Shown here: positions 25,630-32,893 of the stretch, in pieces
How positions within the stretch are numbered: position 1 is the first letter of the stretch
How the letters are laid out: the number at the start of each line of letters is the position of its first letter
NCBI GenBank assembly: GCA_045652445.1
Contig: JAZRUJ010000065.1
Span: 1-48,938 of the forward strand
Direction: 5' to 3'
Length of the DNA: 48,938 nt
DNA from: RGIG995 sp045652445
Lineage (GTDB): Bacteria > Bacillota > Clostridia > Oscillospirales > UBA644
Translations under genes and position numbers: made by a program
Notes under the pieces: model-generated
What the model was told of the DNA's origin: nothing
The model's input: the letters and a program-made list of their open reading frames with translations, nothing else
Databases searched by the model: none

Positions 25630-25658
25630 TTGACTTTTTTGCCAATCCGCGTTATAAT
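25630..25658 (+). promoter_or_regulatory. Promoter of the yfcE-like gene
   Basis: TTGACT (25630-25635), 17-base spacer, TATAAT (25653-25658), 26 bases before the TTG start. Confidence 0.85.
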
Positions 25659-25683
25659 AAAAGAAAAACACGGAGGAATCGGC

Positions 25684-26148
25684 TTGAAAATCCTTATTAT
25701 CTCCGACACTCACGGAGAATACGCCTCGGCGTCGCGGATCATCCGACAGGAAAAGCCCGACCACGTCATCCATCTGGGAGACTGTCTGCGGGATGCGGAA
25801 GACCTTTCCCGGGAATTTCCTATTCTACCCATATGCAAGGTGCCGGGGAATAATGACTGGTTTTCCGACGAGCCGAAAGAAAAGGTGATTTCCCTGGGCG
25901 GAACGAAGATTTTCCTCTGCCACGGGCATACCACCGGGGTAAAATCCGGAACCGATGTACAGCTGGCAAAAGCATTACATCACCACTGTGCCGTTTCTTT
26001 ATACGGACACACCCACAGACCTTTTCTGGCGGAAAATGAGGATATAATGCTCCTTAATCCCGGGTCTTTGACCTTTGGAGGAACCTACGCCGTGCTTACC
26101 TTATCTCCGGGGCAACCGCCTCAAGGAAAGATAAAAACCGATTTTTAA
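25684..26148 (+). CDS. YfcE/MJ0936-type metallophosphoesterase
   Basis: A 154-residue phosphodiesterase of the YfcE/MJ0936 class. The start is TTG at 25684, placed by GGAGG 7 bases upstream, and yields KILIISDTHGEY directly. Metal-binding motifs in order: SDTHG (D8, H10), HLGDCLRD, VPGNNDW, CHGH and GHTHRP, as expected for a two-metal calcineurin-like site. Natural substrate unknown. It is 14 bases before the alcohol dehydrogenase gene. It does not neighbour rph or the XTP pyrophosphatase gene, its common partners. Confidence 0.88.
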   Translation: MKILIISDTHGEYASASRIIRQEKPDHVIHLGDCLRDAEDLSREFPILPICKVPGNNDWFSDEPKEKVISLGGTKIFLCHGHTTGVKSGTDVQLAKALHHHCAVSLYGHTHRPFLAENEDIMLLNPGSLTFGGTYAVLTLSPGQPPQGKIKTDF

Positions 26149-26162
26149 AAAGGAGACCAACC

Positions 26163-27332
26163 ATGCTCAACTTTGAATTTTGCAGTCCTACCCGTTTTAT
26201 TTTTGGGAAAAACACCGAGGGAAAAGCCGGGGAAATGGTAAAAAAATTCGGGGGAACGAAAGTTTTGATCCACTATGGTGGAGGTTCTGTGGTCCGCAGC
26301 GGACTTTTGGATCGGGTGAAAGAATCCCTGAAAAACGAAGGAATTGATTTTGTGGAATTGGGAGGCGTTCAGCCCAATCCCAGAAGCGGACTTGTATACC
26401 AAGGAATCGACCTGTGCCGGGAAGAAAAAGTGGACTTTATTCTGGCGGTGGGAGGCGGTTCGGTCATCGACTCAGCAAAAGCGATTGCTGCCGGCGTTTT
26501 GATGGAAGAAGATTTTTGGAATTATTGGGAAACAAAGAAACAAGTTTCTGCAGCTCTGCCCATCGGAACGGTTTTGACCATTCCCGCGGCGGGAAGTGAA
26601 TCCTCCTACAACAGCGTTATTACCAACGAAAAAACCATGGTCAAGCGGGGAACCTCCGGAGATCCTCTCCGTCCTCGGTTTTCCATTCTCAATCCGGAAC
26701 TGACCTTTACCTTACCTCAATGGCAGACCGCCAGCGGTGCTTCGGATATTATTGCCCACGTGTTGGAACGGTATTTTACCAACACTCCCGAAGTAGAAGT
26801 AACCGACCGGCTTTGTGAAGCTCTGCTTTTGACTATGGTAAAAGAAACCCCTCGAGTCATTGCCGATCCGGAAAATTACGAGGCCCGGGCAAATATAATG
26901 TGGGCGGGAGCTTTGGCACACAACAACGTGGTGGGGGTTGGCAGAGAACAAGACTGGTCCACCCACGCCATTGAGCATGAACTTTCCGCGTTGTACGACG
27001 TGACCCACGGGGCGGGACTTGCAGTGCTGTTCCCCGCATGGATGAAGTGGGCGTTGCCCCAGGACCCCAAGCGGTTTGCCACCATGGCTACCCGAATTTT
27101 TGGCATTGAAAACACCGGAGACGACACCCAAACGGGGCTTCTTGGGATTCAGGCCTGGAGAGATTTCTTTACTGCCATCGGTATGCCGGACAATCTGAAA
27201 GATTTGGGCGTAAAAGAAGAAGATCTGGACTATATGGCAAACCGACTGATGCTGAAAAAAGACGGAACAATAGGCAATTTCGTCAAACTGACTCCCGCGG
27301 ACGTGGTGGAAATTTACAAGTCTTGTTATTGA
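26163..27332 (+). CDS. Iron-containing alcohol dehydrogenase (YqhD/butanol dehydrogenase type)
   Basis: A 389-residue group III dehydrogenase that likely reduces aldehydes with NAD(P)H. Seen: FIFGKNTEGKAGEMVKKFGGTKVLIHYGGGS, the cofactor loop VGGGSVIDSAKAIAAGV, and the metal ligands Asp and His in SGASDIIAHVLERYF and the two His in EHELSALYDVTHGAGLAVLFP. The full sequence fits YqhD/BdhA-like enzymes rather than lactaldehyde reductases. ATG after AAAAGGAGACCAACC. A terminator follows. Confidence 0.9.
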   Translation: MLNFEFCSPTRFIFGKNTEGKAGEMVKKFGGTKVLIHYGGGSVVRSGLLDRVKESLKNEGIDFVELGGVQPNPRSGLVYQGIDLCREEKVDFILAVGGGSVIDSAKAIAAGVLMEEDFWNYWETKKQVSAALPIGTVLTIPAAGSESSYNSVITNEKTMVKRGTSGDPLRPRFSILNPELTFTLPQWQTASGASDIIAHVLERYFTNTPEVEVTDRLCEALLLTMVKETPRVIADPENYEARANIMWAGALAHNNVVGVGREQDWSTHAIEHELSALYDVTHGAGLAVLFPAWMKWALPQDPKRFATMATRIFGIENTGDDTQTGLLGIQAWRDFFTAIGMPDNLKDLGVKEEDLDYMANRLMLKKDGTIGNFVKLTPADVVEIYKSCY

Positions 27333-27341
27333 ATATAAAAA

Positions 27342-27379
27342 CAAAAAAAGAATGCGGCAGCCTGTCGCATTCTTTTTTC
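27342..27379 (+). terminator. Terminator after the alcohol dehydrogenase gene
   Basis: Stem GAATGCG / CGCATTC (27350-27372) with T6 after it and A7 before it. Confidence 0.85.
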
Positions 27380-27416
27380 TTTTTCGGGGAAACTGACGGT
27401 GTGAAAGGAGCTTATT

Positions 27417-27554
27417 ATGGTATTTTTTACAGAACATTTTTCCGGTTTTTTGATCATGGCGGTTACCGGAACCGGTGCAATTCTGCTCCGAATAGCGGCA
27501 GAAAAATATGCAGAAAAACAAAAAGGGAAAAATCGGAGAAAAACCTTGGAATAA
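27417..27554 (+). CDS. 45-residue single-pass membrane peptide
   Basis: A short open frame with a strong ribosome site: AAAGGAG, 6 bases, ATG at 27417, stop TAA at 27552-27554, one base before the end of the convergent dacF-like gene. The product has a short acidic/aromatic N-terminus (VFFTEHF), one membrane segment (about 9-26, GFLIMAVTGTGAILLRIA) and a strongly basic tail (EKYAEKQKGKNRRKTLE). Unknown; it could be a small membrane-protein regulator or a toxin-like peptide. It lies behind a terminator and I see no own promoter, so expression is unproven. Confidence 0.5.
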   Translation: MVFFTEHFSGFLIMAVTGTGAILLRIAAEKYAEKQKGKNRRKTLE

Positions 27555-28727
27555 TCAAGAAAACAGCCGATTTATAAATTGACCGAAATAGTCAAAATAG
27601 CCGGCTTTTTTGACCTCTTCTGTGGCAACGACGGGAACGGAATAGATCTCTTCTCCTTCAAATAAATATCGGGCAGACCCCACCACCTGCCCCACGGAAA
27701 CGGGGGCTTGCAAGGATTCTTCTACCGTAATCTCCAAAGAAATTTCAGAAGTTTTGGTTTTCTTTACAACCACGCATAAATCTCCCTCGGCGGCAACCGA
27801 AACGGCGTCGGTTTTCCCCCGAAGAACAGGAATATCCGCAAGTTCTCCCACGGTGCGGCGAACAAGGGTATATCCGGCAAAACCATAATCCAAAAGGGAG
27901 GCGGCGGAAGCAAATCTTCCTTTGCTGGTCTCTCCTCCCAAAACGACGGCGATCAGCGACATTCCGTCCCGGGTTGCGGTGGCGGAAAGGCAATGCCCGG
28001 CAGCGTCCGTATATCCGGTTTTCATACCGGTAATTCCGTCGTACGTTTTCAGCAGTTTATTGGTGTTGGCAAGACCAAATCCTCCGTCCCGCAACGTATC
28101 CATCCAGATGCCGGTATAATCCAAAATGTGGGGGTGTTTAAGCAATTCCCGAGTAAAGAGAGCTACGTCGTAAGCACAGGTATAATGATTGTCGTCGGGA
28201 AGTCCGCAGGGGTTTACAAAATTGGTGTTTTCTGCCCCCAATTCAGCGGCACGTTCGTTCATTTTTGCCACAAAAGCAGGTTCGCTTCCCGCCAAATATT
28301 CCCCCAATGCCACCGCCGCATCATTCGCAGAATTAACGGCAACGGATTTTAGCAGATCCCGGAGAGTCATGGTCTCCCCTACCTCCAGATAAATCTGAGT
28401 TCCGCCGTAAGAACAGGCATTTTCCGAAGCGGTTACCGGATCATCCTCGGTTGCTGCCCCGGAATCCAAAGCTTCCATCACCAAAAGCATGGTCATTACT
28501 TTTGTCACGCTGGCGGGATAAAGCCGATCTTTGCTTTGAGCTTCGTATAAAACCGTTCCCGTCTCGGCCTCCATGAGAATTGCCCCCTTGGCATCCAGAT
28601 TCAACTCTCCTGAAGCGGCAACGGATCCCCCCACCGCCCCCGCAGGCACTTCTGCGGCAGAAAATGCCCCTGCAAGACCAAACAAGAAAACTCCCATCAG
28701 AACCAGGCAAACAAGCCGTTTGAACAT
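27555..28727 (-). CDS. D-alanyl-D-alanine carboxypeptidase, DacF-type penicillin-binding protein
   Basis: A 390-residue low-molecular-weight PBP (S11 peptidase) that trims the terminal D-Ala of peptidoglycan. A signal peptide covers about residues 1-25 (hydrophobic core VCLVLMGVFLFGLAGAF). Active-site motifs: S73-VTK-76, S133-A-N135 and K236-T-G238. A beta-rich C-terminal domain follows, and the tail YFDYFGQFINRLFS could be an amphipathic membrane anchor. B. subtilis DacF works in sporulation, but vegetative paralogues are alike; this one cannot be told apart. No promoter is visible between it and the DUF624 gene upstream. Confidence 0.9.
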   Translation of the reverse strand: MFKRLVCLVLMGVFLFGLAGAFSAAEVPAGAVGGSVAASGELNLDAKGAILMEAETGTVLYEAQSKDRLYPASVTKVMTMLLVMEALDSGAATEDDPVTASENACSYGGTQIYLEVGETMTLRDLLKSVAVNSANDAAVALGEYLAGSEPAFVAKMNERAAELGAENTNFVNPCGLPDDNHYTCAYDVALFTRELLKHPHILDYTGIWMDTLRDGGFGLANTNKLLKTYDGITGMKTGYTDAAGHCLSATATRDGMSLIAVVLGGETSKGRFASAASLLDYGFAGYTLVRRTVGELADIPVLRGKTDAVSVAAEGDLCVVVKKTKTSEISLEITVEESLQAPVSVGQVVGSARYLFEGEEIYSVPVVATEEVKKAGYFDYFGQFINRLFS

Positions 28728-28750
28728 AATTCATTCCTCTCTTTGTCAAA

Positions 28751-28783
28751 AAAAATATCCTCATCTCAACGTATGAGATGAGG
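28751..28783 (-). terminator. Terminator between DUF624 gene and dacF-like gene
   Basis: Minus strand CCTCATCTCA / TGAGATGAGG (28759-28783) followed by ATATTTTTTTT. It should end most DUF624 transcripts; dacF may depend on readthrough. Confidence 0.8.
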
Positions 28784-28799
28784 ACGGGTTTTATTCGGA

Positions 28800-29543
28800 T
28801 TATTCCCCTGGATCTTCTTGCGAATTTTCTGCAGAAACCTCCGGTTTGGATTCTTGCACGGGAGAAGCAACATACCGCAAAAGAACCGGATAGATCAAGG
28901 AATTGGACACGTACGCCAAGAAAGTAAACGCCAAAAAGAGAGGTAGAGGGAGTACCAAAATATCAAACAGGAAAAACAGCAAAACATACAACGCCAACAC
29001 CAGCAAAAGCACAAGATTTCGCCAAAGTTGGGTAAGAGCGAGGATCACGCTGTTTCGAATCAACTGCTTTACCGAAAGATCAAAAGATACCATCATGGGA
29101 TAGATATAAAAAGACCCAAACATCAAAAGATATCCAAAAATAAAAATGACGACCACAGCCACGGTGCGGAAGGTAGAAGAAACGTTAAAAGAACCGTCCG
29201 TCCAACTGAAAAAAGATCCAACCAACAAGGCACCCACGCCTAGCTGGATTAGTCCGACGATAATACCTTGTTTGAAATGTTCTTTGCATTTTTCAATAAA
29301 ATCGGAGAAAAAGTCCACAGGTTTTGCCTGGGAAAAATTCCGACAAACATAGTTCATCGCGGCAGTGGCAGGTCCGATGGTAATCAAGGGAATGCACGCC
29401 AAGAGATAAATTACGTTTAAAAGAACCAACTGCCAGAACCGGTGAATCAACTCGGTAAAAAAGCGTTTGATGGGGCTTTCCGACGCAACATCTTGCTTGG
29501 TGACGCCCTTGCCCTCTTTATTGAAATTGAAAAAGATGCCCAA
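28800..29543 (-). CDS. DUF624 (YesL-like) membrane protein
   Basis: A 247-residue membrane protein of the DUF624/YesL type, with five or six hydrophobic segments and the family's ACIPLITIGPATAAMNYVCR near residue 50. Starts at TTG 29543, 7 bases after GGAGGG; there is no nearby ATG. The C-terminal 30 residues are acidic and Ser/Glu-rich (a likely soluble tail). YesL-like genes often lie near carbohydrate uptake genes; none is nearby here. Function unknown. Confidence 0.8.
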   Translation of the reverse strand: MGIFFNFNKEGKGVTKQDVASESPIKRFFTELIHRFWQLVLLNVIYLLACIPLITIGPATAAMNYVCRNFSQAKPVDFFSDFIEKCKEHFKQGIIVGLIQLGVGALLVGSFFSWTDGSFNVSSTFRTVAVVVIFIFGYLLMFGSFYIYPMMVSFDLSVKQLIRNSVILALTQLWRNLVLLLVLALYVLLFFLFDILVLPLPLFLAFTFLAYVSNSLIYPVLLRYVASPVQESKPEVSAENSQEDPGE

Positions 29544-29572
29544 AATAATCCCTCCGAATTTGTGTTCTATTC

Positions 29573-29601
29573 ATTATAACAAATTCCAGAGCAACTGTCA
29601 A
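29573..29601 (-). promoter_or_regulatory. Consensus promoter of the DUF624 gene
   Basis: Minus strand TTGACA (29596-29601), 17-base spacer, TATAAT (29573-29578); both perfect. Confidence 0.88.
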
Positions 29602-29645
29602 GCAAAACCGTCGATTTGTACCGAATTTTCCGTATTTTCCGTATT

Positions 29646-30203
29646 TTATAAAAGATCCCGAATTCCTGACAGGATCAACGGAGACAAAAACAAATCCCAA
29701 AGCAATACAAAAGAAGAACATTGGATGATAACCAAGGAACGTAAAAAATAGCCTTTTAAACGATGAAAAAAGGGCGTTGCATCTCCCGAAAACCCGCAGA
29801 ACAAGAGAAAGGATTGGGGAATTGCATCCCGTGCCGCCCGAATCAGTAACAAACACTCCCCTGCCGCCGAAGGAAACAGGCACAAGCCCAGGGGTAAGAA
29901 TCCCTTTGCACCGTATACCGCCAAAAACAGACCGGCAGAATATCCCAGACCATAGCATTTATAAAAAATCAAAGGAAGAATCGCCAACCATCCGAAGAAA
30001 AAAACGCCGCATAAAAAAACGGCAATTACATACATAGGACCCGTTTCCAATCCACGAAGCCAATTCGTCCCAAGATCGGAGGATAGGTATTGAGTTACCA
30101 GAGTTTCGTCTGCACCGCCTCCCAACAATACCGTTAAAATCCCCGACAGGTAACCGGCAAAGACCGTGACCGAAGCCGCGATGAAAGATATTTTTGATTT
30201 CAT
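29646..30203 (-). CDS. SpoIIM-like integral membrane protein
   Basis: A 185-residue protein with about five membrane segments. The segment IFYKCYGLGYSAGLFL...GAKGFLPLGLCLFPSAAGECLLLI resembles the conserved core of stage II sporulation protein M (the DUF95/SpoIIM family), which helps engulfment in the mother cell through the SpoIIDMP complex. The length (normally about 200-215) and topology fit. ATG at 30203 after GAAAGGACGGGAATTTT. A sigma-E-like promoter lies upstream. Homology is recognised by pattern only; other DUF95 proteins are possible. It is not next to spoIID or spoIIP here. Confidence 0.55.
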   Translation of the reverse strand: MKSKISFIAASVTVFAGYLSGILTVLLGGGADETLVTQYLSSDLGTNWLRGLETGPMYVIAVFLCGVFFFGWLAILPLIFYKCYGLGYSAGLFLAVYGAKGFLPLGLCLFPSAAGECLLLIRAARDAIPQSFLLFCGFSGDATPFFHRLKGYFLRSLVIIQCSSFVLLWDLFLSPLILSGIRDLL

Positions 30204-30258
30204 GAAAATTCCCGTCCTTTCTTTTTCTCCCCATCCACGTTGAGGACAGCCCTAAAAC

Positions 30259-30287
30259 AAGATATGACACGCAAAAAAAGAATATAC
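30259..30287 (-). promoter_or_regulatory. Sigma-E-like promoter before the SpoIIM-like gene
   Basis: Minus strand GTATATT (30281-30287), 14-base spacer, CATATCTT (30259-30266), compared with the sigma-E consensus KMATATT-N14-CATACAHT. No sigma-A promoter is visible here. Confidence 0.45.
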
Positions 30288-30352
30288 ACGGAAAGAGAAA
30301 GGGTTCTGTTATAAAAAAGTCCGGAAAAATAAAAAAAAGAGAAAAAAACCCC

Positions 30353-30381
30353 TTGACAAATGAAAAAAAATGTGGTATACT
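30353..30381 (+). promoter_or_regulatory. Promoter of tRNA-Leu
   Basis: TTGACA (30353-30358), 17-base spacer, TATACT (30376-30381), 15 bases before the tRNA. Confidence 0.85.
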
Positions 30382-30396
30382 TACTCCGTTAACTTC

Positions 30397-30483
30397 GCCG
30401 GTGTGATGGAATTGGCAGACGTGCGGGACTCAAAATCCCGTGGTAGCGATACCGTGTGGGTTCGACCCCCACCACCGGCACCA
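30397..30483 (+). tRNA. tRNA-Leu (anticodon CAA)
   Basis: Class II tRNA of 87 bases including encoded CCA. Acceptor stem GCCGGTG / CACCGGC, D-loop GATGGAATTGGCAGAC, anticodon arm GGGACT-CAA-AATCCC, a long variable arm (GTGGTAGCGATACCGT) and T-arm GTGGGTTCGACCCCCAC. It reads UUG codons. It stands alone with its own promoter and terminator. Confidence 0.97.
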
Positions 30484-30487
30484 TAAG

Positions 30488-30527
30488 AAAGACCGCATTT
30501 ATCTTACCGATAGATGCGGTCTTTTTT
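30488..30527 (+). terminator. Terminator after tRNA-Leu
   Basis: Stem AAAGACCGCAT / ATGCGGTCTTT, extended by TATC/GATA, followed by T7. Confidence 0.85.
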
Positions 30528-30544
30528 TGTTCCTGTTCTTTTTG

Positions 30545-30573
30545 TTGACAAACAAGACTCTCTATGTTATAAT
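30545..30573 (+). promoter_or_regulatory. Consensus promoter of the transglutaminase-like lipoprotein gene
   Basis: TTGACA (30545-30550), 17-base spacer, TATAAT (30568-30573); both perfect, 64 bases before the ATG. Confidence 0.9.
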
Positions 30574-30636
30574 GAAAATAGGTGAGTACACGAAAATGTA
30601 ACATCATATTTGTGATGATTTAAAGGAGGCAATCCT

Positions 30637-32043
30637 ATGAAACAATTCTTCCGATTGAAAGGAATCTGTTTGTTTCTGGCATTGATGATGGTTTTTATCC
30701 TGACGGCGTGCGGAAATGCTGCCCCGGACACCGACAGTTCTTCCCAGAATCAATGGGAAACGGATTCTTCCCAATCCAATCATGAAAGTTCGGAATCTGC
30801 CACCGACGGCAGTACGCAATCCAACACCACGGAAACAAGCACAACCGAACGTGGGGAGAATGATACGTCCGATACATCCTCCACGCACACGTCATCGAAA
30901 AACTCCAATACGTCCACTAACGTTACGGACAGCGGAACAAACTCCTCAAGCACGACCACCGATACAGGAGAAAAAAACACGTCCACATCCACGACCACGT
31001 CTACTCCGAGACCTACGGTGAATACGGATATTTCTCCCATCAAGCCGGAAAACTATTACGGAAGAACGTGGCTTCTTTCCCAGCCAAACGGGAAAACATT
31101 GGTGCAAGAATACGATGCTTTGGCGGTAGGAATTGAAAATTTGGCGTCGGAAATCACCTTTAACAACCAACTGACCGAACAGCAGTTTTATACAATCCTG
31201 AACTGCTATCGTGCCGATTATCCCCAACATTTTTGGCTGGCAAACGAAGATCATTCCTATTCTCTGTTGGAGGGGAAGGTTATTTCGTTTCTTCCCGCCT
31301 ACACCATGAACGCCGCAACCAAAACGGCGGAGCAGAAAAAATTTAACGATGCGGTCAACGGCATTCTTTCCGGCATCAACAAGAATATGACCCAATTCGA
31401 AATCGAAAGAACCATTCACGATCGACTGATTCTTTCCTGTACCTATGAAAATTCCGATCATGCCCACGATGCCTACGGAGCGTTGGTAACAAAACAAGCA
31501 GTTTGCGAAGGATATGCCCGTGCCTTTGAACATCTTTGCCGAAGCGTGGGAATCCAGACGCTGTTCGTCAGCGGAATGTCCTACAATCCCAACTCGGGGC
31601 AACAAGAAAACCATGCTTGGAACATCGTTATGATTGACGGACAATACTACCACACCGATCCCACCTGGGACGATGCGGGAGAACCCAAAGAAGGCGAAAT
31701 CCACTACGCTTGGTTTGACGTTACCACCCAACAAATTCTGGAAGATCACCAACTGATCCAGGAAGGATACGCCTACCCCAACTGCACCGCAACCGGGGCA
31801 AACTACTACAAGCAAAACCAAATGGAAGTATCTTCGTTGACGGTGGACAACGTTCTCGGAGCGATGAAAAAACAAGGAAACGTCTACGTGTTCCACAGTT
31901 ACGTACAGTCCATGACCGACCCTGAGAGTTGGTTCTCCCAACATACAGAAACATTGGCAACACGGCTGGGATTGAACGGTTATTCCTGCACGATACAGGT
32001 GACCGGTCACGACATACTGTTCACCATAACACAACCCTCTTAA
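30637..32043 (+). CDS. Secreted lipoprotein with transglutaminase-like domain
   Basis: A 468-residue lipoprotein. Lipobox LTAC with the lipidated C25 ends a hydrophobic signal peptide. Residues about 30-130 are a Ser/Thr/Asn-rich low-complexity spacer that would hold the domain off the membrane or through the wall. The C-terminal part is a transglutaminase-like papain fold with the triad C290 (KQAVCEGYARAFEHLC), H326 (NHAWNIV) and D341 (HTDPTWDD). Such secreted domains act mostly as proteases or peptidoglycan/peptide hydrolases; the target is unknown. ATG follows AAAGGAGGCAATCCT. Single-gene transcript with its own promoter and terminator. Confidence 0.88.
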   Translation: MKQFFRLKGICLFLALMMVFILTACGNAAPDTDSSSQNQWETDSSQSNHESSESATDGSTQSNTTETSTTERGENDTSDTSSTHTSSKNSNTSTNVTDSGTNSSSTTTDTGEKNTSTSTTTSTPRPTVNTDISPIKPENYYGRTWLLSQPNGKTLVQEYDALAVGIENLASEITFNNQLTEQQFYTILNCYRADYPQHFWLANEDHSYSLLEGKVISFLPAYTMNAATKTAEQKKFNDAVNGILSGINKNMTQFEIERTIHDRLILSCTYENSDHAHDAYGALVTKQAVCEGYARAFEHLCRSVGIQTLFVSGMSYNPNSGQQENHAWNIVMIDGQYYHTDPTWDDAGEPKEGEIHYAWFDVTTQQILEDHQLIQEGYAYPNCTATGANYYKQNQMEVSSLTVDNVLGAMKKQGNVYVFHSYVQSMTDPESWFSQHTETLATRLGLNGYSCTIQVTGHDILFTITQPS

Positions 32044-32050
32044 AGGAGAA

Positions 32051-32087
32051 GAATCCCCGGAATTTTAAAAATTCCGGGGTTCTTTTT
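32051..32087. terminator. Bidirectional terminator between lipoprotein and PHP genes
   Basis: Stem CCCCGGAATTT / AAATTCCGGGG with flanking A-rich and T-rich tracts (T6 on plus, 32082-32088). Confidence 0.85.
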
Positions 32088-32872
32088 TATTGGAATAATT
32101 CTACGTGATTCAGCTGATATTTTGCAATCAATTCTTCCGCTTGACGGAAGGCACAATCGATGTCTTTTGCACTGTGACAGTCAGAAGAAACAATGACTTT
32201 AGCACCGTGTTTCCCCAAAAACTCCAACATCGCCTCGGAGGGGTAGGGAGTGGTGCGATACCCTCGGGAAATGGCACCGGTGTTAATTTCAAAAATTTTC
32301 CCCGCCTCAATTAACTGCAACGCCGCCTTTTGCCATGCTGCAATATAGCGAGGAGTTGCGAGGAAAACGGGAGGATATTTTTCATCAAATTTGGAAATCA
32401 AATCAAAATGCCCGATAAAGGAAACCAGGTCATCCTTTGCATAAGACGCCACCAGGGCATAATAATCTTCCGCCAAACCGTCCGGGTCTCCCCCGTAATA
32501 ATCTCGAATGGAATCCAGGAGAAGTTGAGGAGAGTTATCCATTTCGATATAGTGTCCGTCTTTTTCTACCCAATGCACCGAACCGAGATAATAGTCCAAC
32601 CCGTGGGGAACGGGAATTGCTAAAGCATCCTGCTCCAATCCCACGTAGACTTTTATTTTTCCCTCATATTTTTTTTGCAATTCCCGGAGGGTTTGCAGGT
32701 ATTCTTCCCACCGGGAGGCGGGGATACTCCATTCGGGGGCAAACTCCGTATAGGCATGGTCTGTAAAACCAATGGAATGAAACCCTTTTTGCAAGGCGGC
32801 TTGAATCATCTCTTCCGGAGAATCATTTCCGTCGCTGAAGTGAGTATGGGTATGGTAACTGTACCGTATCAT
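32087..32872 (-). CDS. PHP-family histidinol-phosphatase
   Basis: A 261-residue PHP-domain phosphatase like HisK/HisJ, which makes histidinol in histidine synthesis. Metal motifs: YHTHTHFSDGNDSPEEMI, GFTDHAYTEF, VGLEQDALA, YYLGSVHWV, FIGHFDLISKF and SSDCHSAKDI. No other his gene is in the window, so a related phosphoesterase activity cannot be excluded. It is 21 bases after the large ABC gene and likely shares its transcript. Confidence 0.82.
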   Translation of the reverse strand: MIRYSYHTHTHFSDGNDSPEEMIQAALQKGFHSIGFTDHAYTEFAPEWSIPASRWEEYLQTLRELQKKYEGKIKVYVGLEQDALAIPVPHGLDYYLGSVHWVEKDGHYIEMDNSPQLLLDSIRDYYGGDPDGLAEDYYALVASYAKDDLVSFIGHFDLISKFDEKYPPVFLATPRYIAAWQKAALQLIEAGKIFEINTGAISRGYRTTPYPSEAMLEFLGKHGAKVIVSSDCHSAKDIDCAFRQAEELIAKYQLNHVELFQ

Positions 32873-32893
32873 AATCCTTCTTCTTTCTTTTCT

